A stretch of 64,000 nt of DNA from Sulfolobales archaeon (GTDB lineage Archaea; Thermoproteota; Thermoprotei_A; Sulfolobales; NBVN01): contig JAOAKA010000001.1 in NCBI GenBank assembly GCA_026413885.1, positions 240,762-304,761 on the forward strand. Direction: 5' to 3'. Shown here piece after piece: positions 25,200 to 34,809 of this stretch. The first letter of the stretch is position 1. Each line of letters starts with the position of its first letter. Made by a program: the position numbers and the translations under genes. Under the pieces are notes generated by a model that saw only the letters and a program-made list of their open reading frames with translations, was not told the origin of the DNA and did no database searches.

Positions 25200-27011
25200 G
25201 TGCTATTTGAAGTGTTAGCTAGAGCTTTCGATAACGCTGAACATACAACTAGTAGAACTCAGCTTACATCTATACTCGTAGACCTCTTTAAGAAATCTGA
25301 GCCTGAAATAGTCGATAAAGTAGTGTACCTAATTCAAGGTAGGTTGTGGCCGGATTGGGCCGGACTACCCGAGCTAGGTGTGGGTGTGAAAATCCTCATT
25401 AAAGCTATGTCTAAACTCTTTAACACTAGAGAAGACGATTTAGAGGCTCTATACAGTAAGCTGGGTGATTCAGGTAAGGTAGCCGAGCACTTGAAGTCCA
25501 GTAGAGTTCAAGCTATGGGTGGTCTAACTAGGTTTGTTCAAAAAGCTGAGGTGTCTAAGCTCACTGTAACAGAGGTTTACGATACTCTAACAAAAGTAGC
25601 TCTAGCTGTAGGTGAAGGAAGTAGAGATATTAAGATAAACCTCGTAGTCTCATTACTAAGCAGAGCTACACCACTAGAAGCAAGATATATAGCTAGATTA
25701 TTTGAGGGAAGACTCCGGCTTGGAATAGGTGATGCTACAATCATGGATGCTCTATCTATAGTCTACACCGGCTCTGCTCTAAATAGACAGATAGTTGAAT
25801 ATGCTTACAATGTAAGAGCAGACCTAGGCAACGTAGCTAAGATACTAGCTACTAGAGGTTTAGAAGCTCTTAGAGAAATATCTCCAACACCAGGCACTCC
25901 TATCAGACCTATGCTAGCTGAGCGCTTAAGCGATCCCCAGGAAATACTAAGTAAAACCGGAGGGCAGGCTCTCGTAGAGTTTAAATACGACGGAGAGAGA
26001 GCACAGATACATAAAACTGGGGATAAGGTGGTGATTTTCTCGAGGAGACTGGAAAACATAACGCATCAATACCCAGACGTAGTTGAAATGACTAGAAGCG
26101 GAATTAAGGTGAACGAAGCCATCGTAGAAGGAGAGATAGTCTGTATAGACCCAGATACAGGCTCTATGAGACCTTTTCAAGAGTTAATGCACAGAAAGAG
26201 AAAACACGATATTCATGAAGCAGTAAAAGAATATCCCGTAGCCGTCTACTTATTCGATGCTCTCTACATAGATGGAACAAACCTCATTAACAAACCGATA
26301 AGAGAGAGAAGAGAGTTCTTAAGTAAGATCGTCTCTGAAAGCGAAAAATTTAGATTATCAGAATCTATGCTGACCTCTAATGCTTCTGATCTCGAGAAGT
26401 TCTTCCTTAAAGCTGTTGAAGATGGAGCTGAGGGAGTTATGGTTAAAGCCGTTCACTCTCAGTCTATATATCAGGCAGGAGCCAGAGGCTGGCTCTGGAT
26501 TAAGTATAAGCGAGACTATAGGAGTGAAATGATAGATACTGTTGACTTAGTTGTAGTTGGTGCGTTTAGAGGGAGAGGTAGGAGAGGTGGAAAAATAGGG
26601 GCTCTACTTGTCGCTGCGTATGACGAGAAATCAGATACTTTTCAAACAGTCTGTAAGGTCGGCTCTGGATTTTCTGATGAAGATCTAGCAAGGCTAGATG
26701 AGCTATTGTCGTCATACACTATAAACCATAGACACCCTCGAGTGATTTCCGATATGGAACCCGATATCTGGGTTGTTCCAGCACTCGTAGTCGAAATACT
26801 CGGAGCGGAACTAACACTATCACCACAGCATACGTGCTGTAGAGGAGTTATTAAGAAGGGAGTCGGCATTTCGATAAGATTTCCTAGGTTTATTAGGTGG
26901 AGAGATGACAAGGGACCTGAAGACGCAACAAGAACTAGTGAGTTAGTCAATATGTATCTCGATCAGCTAAAGAAGATTGCTGAAGAACCGGTTGAGAAGG
27001 TAGAAACATAG
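25200..27011 (+). CDS. lig: ATP-dependent DNA ligase
   Basis: The replicative-type archaeal DNA ligase seals nicks after Okazaki fragment processing. The adenylated Lys is K262 in FKYDGERAQ, with the following RRLENITHQYPD (motif III region), EGVMVK (motif IV) and WIKYKRDY (motif V). The N-terminal 230 residues are the DNA-binding domain and the OB domain is at the end. GTG 25200 follows GAGGGG; a TTTAAT box at 25166-25171 suggests a very short leader. Confidence 0.97.
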   Translation: MLFEVLARAFDNAEHTTSRTQLTSILVDLFKKSEPEIVDKVVYLIQGRLWPDWAGLPELGVGVKILIKAMSKLFNTREDDLEALYSKLGDSGKVAEHLKSSRVQAMGGLTRFVQKAEVSKLTVTEVYDTLTKVALAVGEGSRDIKINLVVSLLSRATPLEARYIARLFEGRLRLGIGDATIMDALSIVYTGSALNRQIVEYAYNVRADLGNVAKILATRGLEALREISPTPGTPIRPMLAERLSDPQEILSKTGGQALVEFKYDGERAQIHKTGDKVVIFSRRLENITHQYPDVVEMTRSGIKVNEAIVEGEIVCIDPDTGSMRPFQELMHRKRKHDIHEAVKEYPVAVYLFDALYIDGTNLINKPIRERREFLSKIVSESEKFRLSESMLTSNASDLEKFFLKAVEDGAEGVMVKAVHSQSIYQAGARGWLWIKYKRDYRSEMIDTVDLVVVGAFRGRGRRGGKIGALLVAAYDEKSDTFQTVCKVGSGFSDEDLARLDELLSSYTINHRHPRVISDMEPDIWVVPALVVEILGAELTLSPQHTCCRGVIKKGVGISIRFPRFIRWRDDKGPEDATRTSELVNMYLDQLKKIAEEPVEKVET

Positions 27012-27129
27012 AGAAGAAGATAGAACTACGTTTCTTACTCTAAGTCCTCTAGGACTAAAGACTTACTTAACCTAGTTATCAAAACATTCAAGCACTATAT
27101 GAGTAGTGTTTATCTTTAAATGGTATAGC

Positions 27130-27137
27130 TATAAATA
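27130..27137 (+). promoter_or_regulatory. TATA box for dphB
   Basis: TATAAATA lies 26-33 bases before ATG 27163 and fixes that codon as a leaderless start. The open frame continues upstream to GTG 27106, which would place the promoter inside the coding sequence. Confidence 0.65.
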
Positions 27138-27162
27138 CTACTATAGAGGCAGAGTCTTATCT

Positions 27163-27984
27163 ATGGGACTAGCTGTGTCAAGCAGTAGGGGGGAGTTTTA
27201 TCTAGTAGGTATTGGTCTATCTACTAAATATCTAACTCTCGAAGCTCTTGAAGTTATTAAAGCAGCTGATTACGTATTTATAGATACGTATACGGGACGT
27301 ATAGACACACGCGAACTCGAAGAGATTGTATCGAAATCCTTTGCTAGAGTATCACGAAAAGATCTCGAAGAGATGTCTGGAAGAGATATTCTGAAGCTAC
27401 TAAGTGAAGGAAGGAAAGTCGTGCTTCTAGTTCCGGGAGACCCTCTAGTCGCAACTACACACGCATCTCTCCTCCTAGAGGTACATTCACGAGGATTTGA
27501 GTATAGAGTTGTACCAGGAGTCAGCGTGGTTCCAACAGCTCTCACACTTAGTGGGTTAATGGTATATAGAATGGGCAAGATAGCTACAGTCGTCTATCCT
27601 AAGGACAATGTGATGTTTGAGTATCCGTATGATGTAATTAAAGCTAATGATTCCCTAAATCTACATACACTACTTCTACTGGAGTACGATGGCGAGAAGG
27701 GAATAGCCATGAAGTCCAGAGAAGCTCTTGAAATCTTAAGAAGTATAGAGGAGAAGAGGTGTGAGGGTGTTGTGAGAGAAGACAGACTAGTATCTACTAT
27801 AGCAGCTCTAGGATATCCGGACTTCAGTATATGTATTGGTGAACTTAAAAGAATATCTACACTTGAAATTGAGGAAGTACCTCAAACCCTAGTGTTTGTT
27901 TCACCGAAGCCGCACCCAATAGAGGTCGAGATGATGAAGACTGTAAGCTCGAGGTGGTGTAGAGTTGAGCAACCAGGTAGCTAG
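27163..27984 (+). CDS. dphB: Diphthine synthase
   Basis: This SAM-dependent methyltransferase builds diphthamide on elongation factor 2. The start of the family (YLVGIGLSTKYLTLEAL), VPGDPLVATTHASLL and the PGVSVVPTA motif are conserved. The upstream GTG (27106) would add 19 aromatic, non-conserved residues over the TATA box, so ATG 27163 is preferred. The 3' end overlaps the DUF357 gene by 20 bases. Confidence 0.95.
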   Translation: MGLAVSSSRGEFYLVGIGLSTKYLTLEALEVIKAADYVFIDTYTGRIDTRELEEIVSKSFARVSRKDLEEMSGRDILKLLSEGRKVVLLVPGDPLVATTHASLLLEVHSRGFEYRVVPGVSVVPTALTLSGLMVYRMGKIATVVYPKDNVMFEYPYDVIKANDSLNLHTLLLLEYDGEKGIAMKSREALEILRSIEEKRCEGVVREDRLVSTIAALGYPDFSICIGELKRISTLEIEEVPQTLVFVSPKPHPIEVEMMKTVSSRWCRVEQPGS

Positions 27985-28669
27985 AGTTAGAAGCTATATT
28001 AGCTCTCTAGAATCAGCTTTAAAAGAAGCAAAGACGAAGATCAAACATTCTAAAGAAGCAGGTGAAATCATCAAGCTCTCTGAGCTATATATGGAAGACG
28101 CAAAATACTATCTAAACCTGGGAGACATCATTACATCGACTTCATGTGTAGCTTACGCAGAAGGTTTAATTGACGCGTTGAGAATACTGGGGCTGACAGA
28201 GTTTAGTTGGAAGAAATATGAAGCAAATAGAGTCCTAGCCGCTGGAACATTCGATTTACTCCATCCAGGACACATATACTTTCTAAATAGAGCACACGAA
28301 CTAGGGCTTCTGTATGTAATAGTATCGAGAGATGCGAGCGTCGTTAAAAGTAAGGGACGACCACCAATTATGAGTGAACAAGATAGACTAACCGTGGTTA
28401 GCTCTCTGAAGCCTGTATACAGAGCTGTATTAGGTGACGCAGAAGATTACTTAAAACCTGTCGTAGAGATACGTCCAGACGTAATCTTACTGGGTCCCGA
28501 CCAATCTGTAGATGAAGCTCAACTAGTTAGAGAGCTGGAGAGAAAAGGACTTCCAGCTGTTAGAGTTTTGAGAGTCAGGGAGAGACTCAATAACTACTCT
28601 TCAACACAGTTGATTAGGAGAGCCTATGAGATACTCAATAATCCACCTAGATACTCTCATCTGTCTTAG
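27965..28669 (+). CDS. DUF357 domain fused to cytidylyltransferase (RibL-like)
   Basis: Residues 1-85 form the helical DUF357 domain. Residues 88-225 are a nucleotidyltransferase with AAGTFDLLHPGHIYFL (the HxGH active site) and SSTQLIRR near the end, as in archaeal FAD synthase RibL and glycerol-3-phosphate cytidylyltransferases. FAD or CDP-alcohol synthesis is likely; the exact substrate is not decided by sequence. TTG start lies inside dphB, and the end overlaps the opposing DUF434 gene by 23 bases. Confidence 0.88.
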   Translation: MSNQVARVRSYISSLESALKEAKTKIKHSKEAGEIIKLSELYMEDAKYYLNLGDIITSTSCVAYAEGLIDALRILGLTEFSWKKYEANRVLAAGTFDLLHPGHIYFLNRAHELGLLYVIVSRDASVVKSKGRPPIMSEQDRLTVVSSLKPVYRAVLGDAEDYLKPVVEIRPDVILLGPDQSVDEAQLVRELERKGLPAVRVLRVRERLNNYSSTQLIRRAYEILNNPPRYSHLS

Positions 28670-29354
28670 CCGGCGGCAATTTACTATCGCTATGAGAGCG
28701 TGAGAAAGCATTCCACAGTTCGATAATTTCAGTATTCGACACCATATTCCTCACTACGAATTGAGCTAAGTCATATACTTTCTCAGATTTCAATAAGATT
28801 ACGAAATCACTACTGCTAATTACTTTTCCAGAGCCAATAACGGCTATGTCGGCTTTAGCTGCTGTGACAACATCGATGCCGTATGTCGACTTCATGAAGT
28901 CCGCATGTTCCGCACTCCAGCTTACGTTTTTATCTAGGACTACGAAGATGTGTTTAGTGTTTAATATATCTATAGCTTTAACCAGGTATTTAATAGCCTC
29001 CATTATCTTAGGTGTTTTGAAGTCTTTTACGTAACTACTTCTAAGATCTCTAATGAAGCCATCGTCACAGAGGAAGAGCTGTAGTCCCTCTATAGCTGAA
29101 ACTACCGTTAAAATAACGTTGTAGCCATCGATAACTAGCTCAAGCCTGCTTAAGTCTCTAACTGTCTTTCTCCTAATAGCCTCGGAGTCAGAATCCCTGT
29201 GAACACATCTTAGTAAGAGAGCTCTCTCGGCTTGAGTTAATCTATAGTTAGCTGAAACAAAATCAAGCGAAGCTTTCTGTGGGTATCCTCTATTAAGGAG
29301 GTACTTGTAGTCTCTAATTGCTTCAACTACCTCACTTCTTAGGGAGTAGAACAA
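28647..29354 (-). CDS. DUF434 family protein
   Basis: The 235-residue protein opens with the DUF434 segment (IRDYKYLLNRGYPQKASLDF, then YRLTQAER) followed by VIDGYNVILT and a domain with several Asp residues (VVLDKN, AKADIAV) that looks like a PIN-type nuclease fold. The DGYN motif is shared with NYN/PIN nucleases. Its function is unknown, though an RNase role is plausible. Its start overlaps the AlaRS end by 16 bases, so the two are coupled. Confidence 0.8.
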   Translation of the reverse strand: MFYSLRSEVVEAIRDYKYLLNRGYPQKASLDFVSANYRLTQAERALLLRCVHRDSDSEAIRRKTVRDLSRLELVIDGYNVILTVVSAIEGLQLFLCDDGFIRDLRSSYVKDFKTPKIMEAIKYLVKAIDILNTKHIFVVLDKNVSWSAEHADFMKSTYGIDVVTAAKADIAVIGSGKVISSSDFVILLKSEKVYDLAQFVVRNMVSNTEIIELWNAFSRSHSDSKLPPAKTDESI

Positions 29355-32095
29355 AGCTCTCTCACTCTCTCTAGTATCACTCTTCTAACTTCATTTACTT
29401 CACTATCTTGAATAGACCTATTCAAAACTAATACGGCGTGATCACGCTTCCCCCCACCCTTACCTCCGACTATTTCAGCGATCCTATTTACTAAGTCAAC
29501 AGCGTCTACACGTGAAGATGCTCTAGCCCCCTCTGAAATCTCTATGTGGGTTCTCTTAGGCTCGATCGATATGAGTGCGATAACTGTTGCGGGATTTTCT
29601 TCAACATAGTCTTTCAATACTTCCGCAGAGAGCTTCTCATCTATTATCTCGGTAGCTATAATCGATACAGAGCAGTTTTCAGATATAGCTTCTCTTCTTT
29701 TAACTATATCGCTAACGAGGGAATTCCTATAGAACTCCCGGTATTTCTGCAGAGTCTTTCTCACATCTTCTAGCTCTCTCAAGAATCTAGGAAGTCTCTC
29801 AAGTAGTTCTCCACCGACTAGTTTTTCAGCACTATTAATCTTCTCTTCTAGCTGATGAGCGTACTCCACCAATTGTGGACCCGCTACATACTCGAATCTT
29901 ATAACTCCGTCCTGGATTTTCTCGACATTAATTAGCTTGAAGCCACCGACTTCAGCGGTATTTCTAAGGTGGGTTCCAAAACAGGCTTCAGCATCTATCC
30001 CCGAGACCTCAACAACCCTGATCAGGGGCTCTAGAGGTACTCCCCCTTGGTATAGCTTGAAGCCATAGACTCTTTCAGCATCGTATTTAGGCATTACCTT
30101 GAATACTACAGGTCTAGCTTCGTTAATTATCCTATTGACTTCTCTCTCGATGAGCTTGATTTCTTCTGCTGTCGGTAGCTTAAAGTGTGTAACATCGAGT
30201 CTACCTTTAGCTACTTCTTTTTCAGCACCAGCCTGCCATATGTGGTCTCCATAGATTTTCCTTAGAACACCCAGAAGAATGTGAGTAGCTGTATGATGCC
30301 TCATGTGAGAGTATCTCACATTCCAATCGATCTCGCCGTAGACTTCTAAACCAACTGAAATGTCTTGAGGTTCCGGTCTAACTTTATGAAGTACTACATC
30401 CCCTATCTTCTGAACATCTATTACCTCATAATTTTTGCTCCCAACTCTAATCCTACCTCTATCTGCCTTCTGACCTCCTCCCTCGGGATAGAATGCCGTT
30501 CGGTCTAGAACTATGTAATCACCGATCACATCAATTACTCTCGCTTTAAACTCCCTTATGTAAGAGTCTACGTGAAATAGCTTCTCAGCTGCGGGTAGTT
30601 TCTCAACTCTCTTAACTACCTCTACCGGTATTGGAAGAACTTCAGCTTTCTTAATAGGAGCTCTTATACGCTTTGATGCTAGTGCTGAATAGATTTCTCT
30701 AGGTATATAGACTTTTTGACCTAGCTTTAAAGATACTTCAGCAACTAGTTCCGGTGGTAGTCCGTGGCTTTCGTGAAGTTCCACGTAGTCTTCTAAGCTT
30801 AGACCTGGAGTCCCTCTACTCAGATACTTCTTAACAATAGAGGGAGCTCTGTCAACTAGCTCCTGGAACTTCTTGTACTCTAGCTCTACTACTTCCTGCA
30901 CGTAGTTCCAGGCACTACCAACTCTTGGGTGGAAATTCCTCCAAGCTAGTGTTTGAAGTTCAAACATCTTGAGAACTGAATCTACGCTAACACCAAGTTT
31001 CACAAGTATTCTAAATACTTTTCGCAAAACCAGCCTAGCTAGATAACCTTCACCGCTATTAGAAGGAACAACACCATCTGATAGCATTAAGAGAGCTGTT
31101 TTTACATGATCGAGAGCATTGTAGACTAGAACCGCTCCATCCAGGTGTTTGGATATCTCACCCTCCGGTATTCTAAGCTCATAGCTAACTAATTTCTTAA
31201 GTGACTCGAACTGATTTGGGTCTCTCAGGTCTAGTTTACCAGCCTTCTTAAATACTGCTCGAAGAACCTCTTTAGGAGGTTCTTCAATATCCATGATCTT
31301 GTGGTATGTACTAACTAGGTCTCCGTATATTGCGTGAAATGCTGTTGGAGTTTTCTGAGTTAACCAAGCTATTCTCTCGATTCCATAGCCTGTATCAACT
31401 ATCTTTAACGGCATCTCTACGTACTTACCGTCTGCGACATCGTACATCATGAATACGAGAGTAGCTACTTCGAGACCACCAACAGATACCTCAAAGCAGG
31501 GGCCTGCGTTACCTCCACCTTCCCACCAAGATTCTTTAAATGAGAGCTCGTCTTCTGGAACTCCCACATATTTAGTGAAAAACTCAGTAGCTAGTTCAGT
31601 GGTTTCATCTGTGAAGTAGACGTACCTATCTGAATAGTTAAATGCGTGATGTCCCCCCATAATGAAGTTAGTTAAGTGTCTTCCAAGAGTATAACCGACA
31701 CTTCCGAGGTCTTCGAGCCTAACGCATGGTTGAGCTATCACTAGTGGGTTAGCTGGAGGTTGGATAATCATCTTAGTAACGTGAGGTTGAAATACAGCTA
31801 TAGAAGCAATAGTTAGATATATGTCCTCTCTCCACCTAGCGACAACTGGGTAAGGATCAATTACTTCATGACCTCTCTCCTGGAAGAACTTGAGGAATTT
31901 CTCTCTAACTTCACTCAGAGATAGCGGGGGAGACTTCAGCGGTACTTCATCAAAGTAGTAATCTGTGCAAGGAGTGTCACCACAGTCTAATCTACGAGGC
32001 TTACTCCAGAAGTGTGCTCTACAGCTACCGCAGACTTGCCTAGAGTACTCTTTCTCTCTAAACATTCGAACTCTAAATATGTCTTCTCTACTCAT
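29339..32095 (-). CDS. alaS: Alanyl-tRNA synthetase, archaeal type
   Basis: AlaRS charges tRNA-Ala. The 918 residues follow the archaeal plan: an extra N-terminal section with cysteines (CGSC...C...C), the class II catalytic core (residues 60-480 with GGHHAFN), the editing domain with HHTATHILL and CFGTHLRN, and a C-terminal coiled coil with GGKGGGKRDHA. The editing metal ligands are complete. It lies upstream of the DUF434 gene on the same strand. Confidence 0.97.
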   Translation of the reverse strand: MSREDIFRVRMFREKEYSRQVCGSCRAHFWSKPRRLDCGDTPCTDYYFDEVPLKSPPLSLSEVREKFLKFFQERGHEVIDPYPVVARWREDIYLTIASIAVFQPHVTKMIIQPPANPLVIAQPCVRLEDLGSVGYTLGRHLTNFIMGGHHAFNYSDRYVYFTDETTELATEFFTKYVGVPEDELSFKESWWEGGGNAGPCFEVSVGGLEVATLVFMMYDVADGKYVEMPLKIVDTGYGIERIAWLTQKTPTAFHAIYGDLVSTYHKIMDIEEPPKEVLRAVFKKAGKLDLRDPNQFESLKKLVSYELRIPEGEISKHLDGAVLVYNALDHVKTALLMLSDGVVPSNSGEGYLARLVLRKVFRILVKLGVSVDSVLKMFELQTLAWRNFHPRVGSAWNYVQEVVELEYKKFQELVDRAPSIVKKYLSRGTPGLSLEDYVELHESHGLPPELVAEVSLKLGQKVYIPREIYSALASKRIRAPIKKAEVLPIPVEVVKRVEKLPAAEKLFHVDSYIREFKARVIDVIGDYIVLDRTAFYPEGGGQKADRGRIRVGSKNYEVIDVQKIGDVVLHKVRPEPQDISVGLEVYGEIDWNVRYSHMRHHTATHILLGVLRKIYGDHIWQAGAEKEVAKGRLDVTHFKLPTAEEIKLIEREVNRIINEARPVVFKVMPKYDAERVYGFKLYQGGVPLEPLIRVVEVSGIDAEACFGTHLRNTAEVGGFKLINVEKIQDGVIRFEYVAGPQLVEYAHQLEEKINSAEKLVGGELLERLPRFLRELEDVRKTLQKYREFYRNSLVSDIVKRREAISENCSVSIIATEIIDEKLSAEVLKDYVEENPATVIALISIEPKRTHIEISEGARASSRVDAVDLVNRIAEIVGGKGGGKRDHAVLVLNRSIQDSEVNEVRRVILERVRELCSTP

Positions 32096-32199
32096 GGCTC
32101 TCGTCTAAGAAACTCTAGCTCAGAAGCTATAAAACTAGCGAATAGAAGGGTAGACTATAGTGCTTAAATCACTATTGACTAGGAAGTGTAGGGAAGAAA

Positions 32200-32688
32200 C
32201 TGGAGAATTCAGTAAAATACCTAGTAGTACTTCTCTTAAGTGCGGCTCCAATAAGCGAGGTTAGAGGAGCTATACCTCTAGCTCGGGCTTTATTCTATAG
32301 TGAAAGTGATTTTCTTCTAGCTTCAGTTATCGCAGTGCTCGGCAATCTATCTATAGCACCAGCAGTTCTCTATGTACTAGAGCACTTAGAGAGATTTATA
32401 TTTAGCTATGGCGGCTGGCTGAGAAGAATATATGAGAAAGCTCTAAATCTAGCACGTAGAAGATCGCGGAGAGTTGAAAAATACGGTATTCTCGGTCTCG
32501 CCGTATTTGTCTCTATCCCCCTACCGGCGACCGGCGCTTGGACAGGTTCTCTAATAGCTTACTTACTTGGTCTTCCAAAACTTAAGTCACTAGTGTCTAT
32601 AGAGATCGGTGTTATTACTGCTTCAGCAATAGTCTACACTGTGACTGCTTTAGGTGTTGAGTTATTAAAAAAGCTATTTTTTATTTAG
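32200..32688 (+). CDS. COG2426-type small membrane protein with possible CTG start
   Basis: The protein has about four helices and the conserved SEVRGAIPLA motif of the COG2426 'small multidrug export' family right after helix one. The first ATG/GTG/TTG in frame is GTG 32335, which would remove helix one and this motif. Upstream the frame is open to TGA 32176 and has no usual start, so I place the start at CTG 32200, after GGGAAG, with a CTTAAATC box at 32163-32170. Transport substrate unknown; the family name is not well supported by biochemistry. Confidence 0.7.
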   Translation: MENSVKYLVVLLLSAAPISEVRGAIPLARALFYSESDFLLASVIAVLGNLSIAPAVLYVLEHLERFIFSYGGWLRRIYEKALNLARRRSRRVEKYGILGLAVFVSIPLPATGAWTGSLIAYLLGLPKLKSLVSIEIGVITASAIVYTVTALGVELLKKLFFI

Positions 32689-32701
32689 AGTAAGGCTCTG
32701 C

Positions 32702-33688
32702 TTAGAGTTCAATGAACTTACCGACACCTCTCTCAATAGCCAGCCTATAAGCGACCGCAGCTGTCGCCGCATCTTGAATAGCTAGTCCAACACTCTTAAA
32801 CACAGTTATGCCGTCCTTACTCAACCTACCGGGTTTCCTACCTGAAGCTACTTCACCGAGTTCATAAACTCTTTCTCTGTCTAGAATACCGCTCTCGATC
32901 GGTATTCTAATATCTCCAGTTTCTAGCATTACTGCTTCACGAGAATCTACAACAACTACCTCAGCTTTCTTTACAACACTGTCATCTAGAGCTCTGGCAT
33001 CTCTCATATGAGCTCCTATAGACACTACGTGAGATGGATGTTTGAGGTAAGCACCTTCAATCACAGGAGTTTTTGTTGTTGTTGCCTCTATTACTAGATT
33101 AGCTTCTTCTACAGCTTCTTGAGCACTCCGACACTTAGTAACTCTAAAGCCTAGTTCTTCAGCGTGTTTTTTGAAAAACTCAGCTGCTTCCTCACGAACA
33201 TCGAATATCCTCACTTCATCAGTTCTATAGACATGTGACACAAACCTTAGCTGATACCTAGCTTGATAGCCAGTTCCCACTACCGCTATCGGCCCTCTCA
33301 GTTCTGGAGCCATGTACTTCGCAGAAACAGCACTAGCAGCACCAGTTCTAAGAGCAGTGAGTACGCCTCCCTCGATTACAGCTAGAGGTGAACCTGTAAA
33401 TGGGTCGAAGAGTGTAACTATAGCCTGTATTGTTGGAAGCTTTCTCTCGATATTAGCCGGAATAACATTTACAACTTTAATACCTACTCCATAATTCGGA
33501 ACGTAGGACTGCATTACACCCCACCAGTTGCCTTCAACCCACATAACTGTTCTAGGTGGTGTTGTAGTAAGTCCGCTTGAGTAGAGTATGAACGCTTTCT
33601 CTATCTCGTCTACGAGAATACCTGGCTTCAAAAGTTCTTCAAGCTCTCTTCCCGAAACCACTAAAACTTTAGGCAAAAGACTCGCCAA
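32702..33688 (-). CDS. Ornithine cyclodeaminase / alanine dehydrogenase family
   Basis: The protein has the mu-crystallin/OCD fold: a substrate domain, then AVVGTGYQARYQLRFV as the NAD(P) Rossmann loop (near residue 125), and the K and D active-site segments (GIKVVNVIP and VSIGAHMRDARALDD). It could act as ornithine cyclodeaminase, alanine dehydrogenase or ketimine reductase. TTG 33688 is chosen because the ATATAAAA box on the other side (33709-33716) puts the transcript start at this codon; the upstream GTG adds 14 hydrophobic residues over the promoter. Confidence 0.88.
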   Translation of the reverse strand: MASLLPKVLVVSGRELEELLKPGILVDEIEKAFILYSSGLTTTPPRTVMWVEGNWWGVMQSYVPNYGVGIKVVNVIPANIERKLPTIQAIVTLFDPFTGSPLAVIEGGVLTALRTGAASAVSAKYMAPELRGPIAVVGTGYQARYQLRFVSHVYRTDEVRIFDVREEAAEFFKKHAEELGFRVTKCRSAQEAVEEANLVIEATTTKTPVIEGAYLKHPSHVVSIGAHMRDARALDDSVVKKAEVVVVDSREAVMLETGDIRIPIESGILDRERVYELGEVASGRKPGRLSKDGITVFKSVGLAIQDAATAAVAYRLAIERGVGKFIEL

Positions 33689-33708
33689 TGAGAAATAATT
33701 GAATAGTA

Positions 33709-33716
33709 ATATAAAA
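33709..33716 (-). promoter_or_regulatory. TATA box deciding the OCD-family start
   Basis: Read on the minus strand, TTTTATAT is centred about 26 bases before TTG 33688, which implies a leaderless message beginning at that codon. Confidence 0.5.
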
Positions 33717-33769
33717 CTAATAGCACTCAAAGTATGAGGAGTATTTAAGTCTCTTCTATGATATCTACG

Positions 33770-33824
33770 TGAAGTGATGAACTAGAAAAATGAATTCGTG
33801 ATTGAGGGTGCAAGCACTGATTAA
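33770..33824 (+). ncRNA. Candidate C/D box sRNA
   Basis: The plus strand has C box GTGATGA (33774-33780), ATGA as a weak D' (33790-33793), C' GTGATTG (33798-33804), a 12-base guide AGGGTGCAAGCA and D box CTGA (33817-33820). The D'-to-C' spacer is four bases, as in the stronger sRNA at 11.6 kb. TTTAAG at 33744-33749 would start a transcript near 33770. The D' box departs from CTGA and the upstream guide is only nine bases, and I cannot name a target. Confidence 0.55.
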
Positions 33825-33897
33825 AACACCTTGAAATCTCTAGAGGTTTGTAGAGCAACAGTGCTTAAGTAGAGAACACCATCTCTACTTACTCTAG

Positions 33898-34809
33898 CTA
33901 GGTTGTAGAATTCTGTAATGCTTCACTAGTATAGTATACCTTGAAGTACATATTCTTTATATCCTCTATCGCCAGGTGGAGATAAACCTGCGTTGTCTTT
34001 ATATCTCTGTGGCCTAGAATTTGCTGTAGAGCCGGCAGAGTTATTCCACGCTTGAGAGATTCTGTAGCGAATGTATGTCTAAATATGTGTGGTCTTACTT
34101 TTCTTACATCTACACCCGCTCTTGAAGCTAAGCTCTTCAATCTCTTATATAGACCTGTGTAAGAGAGTTGAAGTATTCTTTCATCTTCTCTAAGTAGAGG
34201 TAGATACTTTAGAAGTATCTCATACGTGAGTGGGCCTATAAATACTATTCTACTCTCACCGAATTTAGCATTTAAAACTCTGATTTCTTTTTTATCGAGG
34301 TCTACATCAGATTTCCTCAGAGAGAGGGCTTCCCTAGCTCTTAAGCCGGTTTCTAGCAGTAGAGATATTATTAGTAGGTCTAGTATATCTCTAGAAGCAC
34401 TAATTAACTTCTTAATTTCGTCTCTCGTTAGAATTGTGCGCAGCTTTCTCTTACGGGGCTTACCTACAGATGGAAGAGGGTCTTTTAGAACTCCCAGCCA
34501 CGATAGAAACGACCTCACACAGAGAGAATAATAGTATAGAGTCCAGCTACTAGACTCTCTATCTCTTCTACTAAATTTAAATCCATCTCTAAGACGGCTA
34601 ATTCTCCACGCAGTGAAGTCTTGCGGTACTAACTCGTCGGTATATCTCTTTTTAGTAAACTCTATGAAGTCTTTAATAGCGTATCTATACACTCTAGTAG
34701 TACTCAGTGAAGCACCTACTGCTTCAAGACCTGCCAGAAACTCTTCAACTACTAAATCAAGCTCACATCTACCGTGGCAGCTACGTTGCGGAAGACTTAA
34801 CTTAGTCAT
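33898..34809 (-). CDS. xerA: Tyrosine recombinase, XerA-like
   Basis: The protein has the SAM-like core-binding domain and the catalytic domain of tyrosine recombinases: R in TGLRAREAL, K in the beta hairpin, HxxR in HIFRH, H in ILGHRD and the nucleophile Y in TTQVYLH. Size and single-gene context fit archaeal XerA, which resolves chromosome dimers at dif. ATG 34809 has GGTGTG before it, and a TTTTATAAAG box lies about 40 bases upstream; the longer frame to 34863 covers that promoter. Confidence 0.9.
   Translation of the reverse strand: MTKLSLPQRSCHGRCELDLVVEEFLAGLEAVGASLSTTRVYRYAIKDFIEFTKKRYTDELVPQDFTAWRISRLRDGFKFSRRDRESSSWTLYYYSLCVRSFLSWLGVLKDPLPSVGKPRKRKLRTILTRDEIKKLISASRDILDLLIISLLLETGLRAREALSLRKSDVDLDKKEIRVLNAKFGESRIVFIGPLTYEILLKYLPLLREDERILQLSYTGLYKRLKSLASRAGVDVRKVRPHIFRHTFATESLKRGITLPALQQILGHRDIKTTQVYLHLAIEDIKNMYFKVYYTSEALQNSTT

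Noticed and set aside
27049-27062. Terminator hairpin after the DNA ligase
   Set aside because: The stem has only five pairs and no U tract follows; archaeal termination does not need hairpins.
33898-34809. Integrated mobile element driven by the tyrosine recombinase
   Set aside because: No att repeats, no partial tRNA or 5S copy and no viral genes are nearby; a chromosomal XerA fits better.
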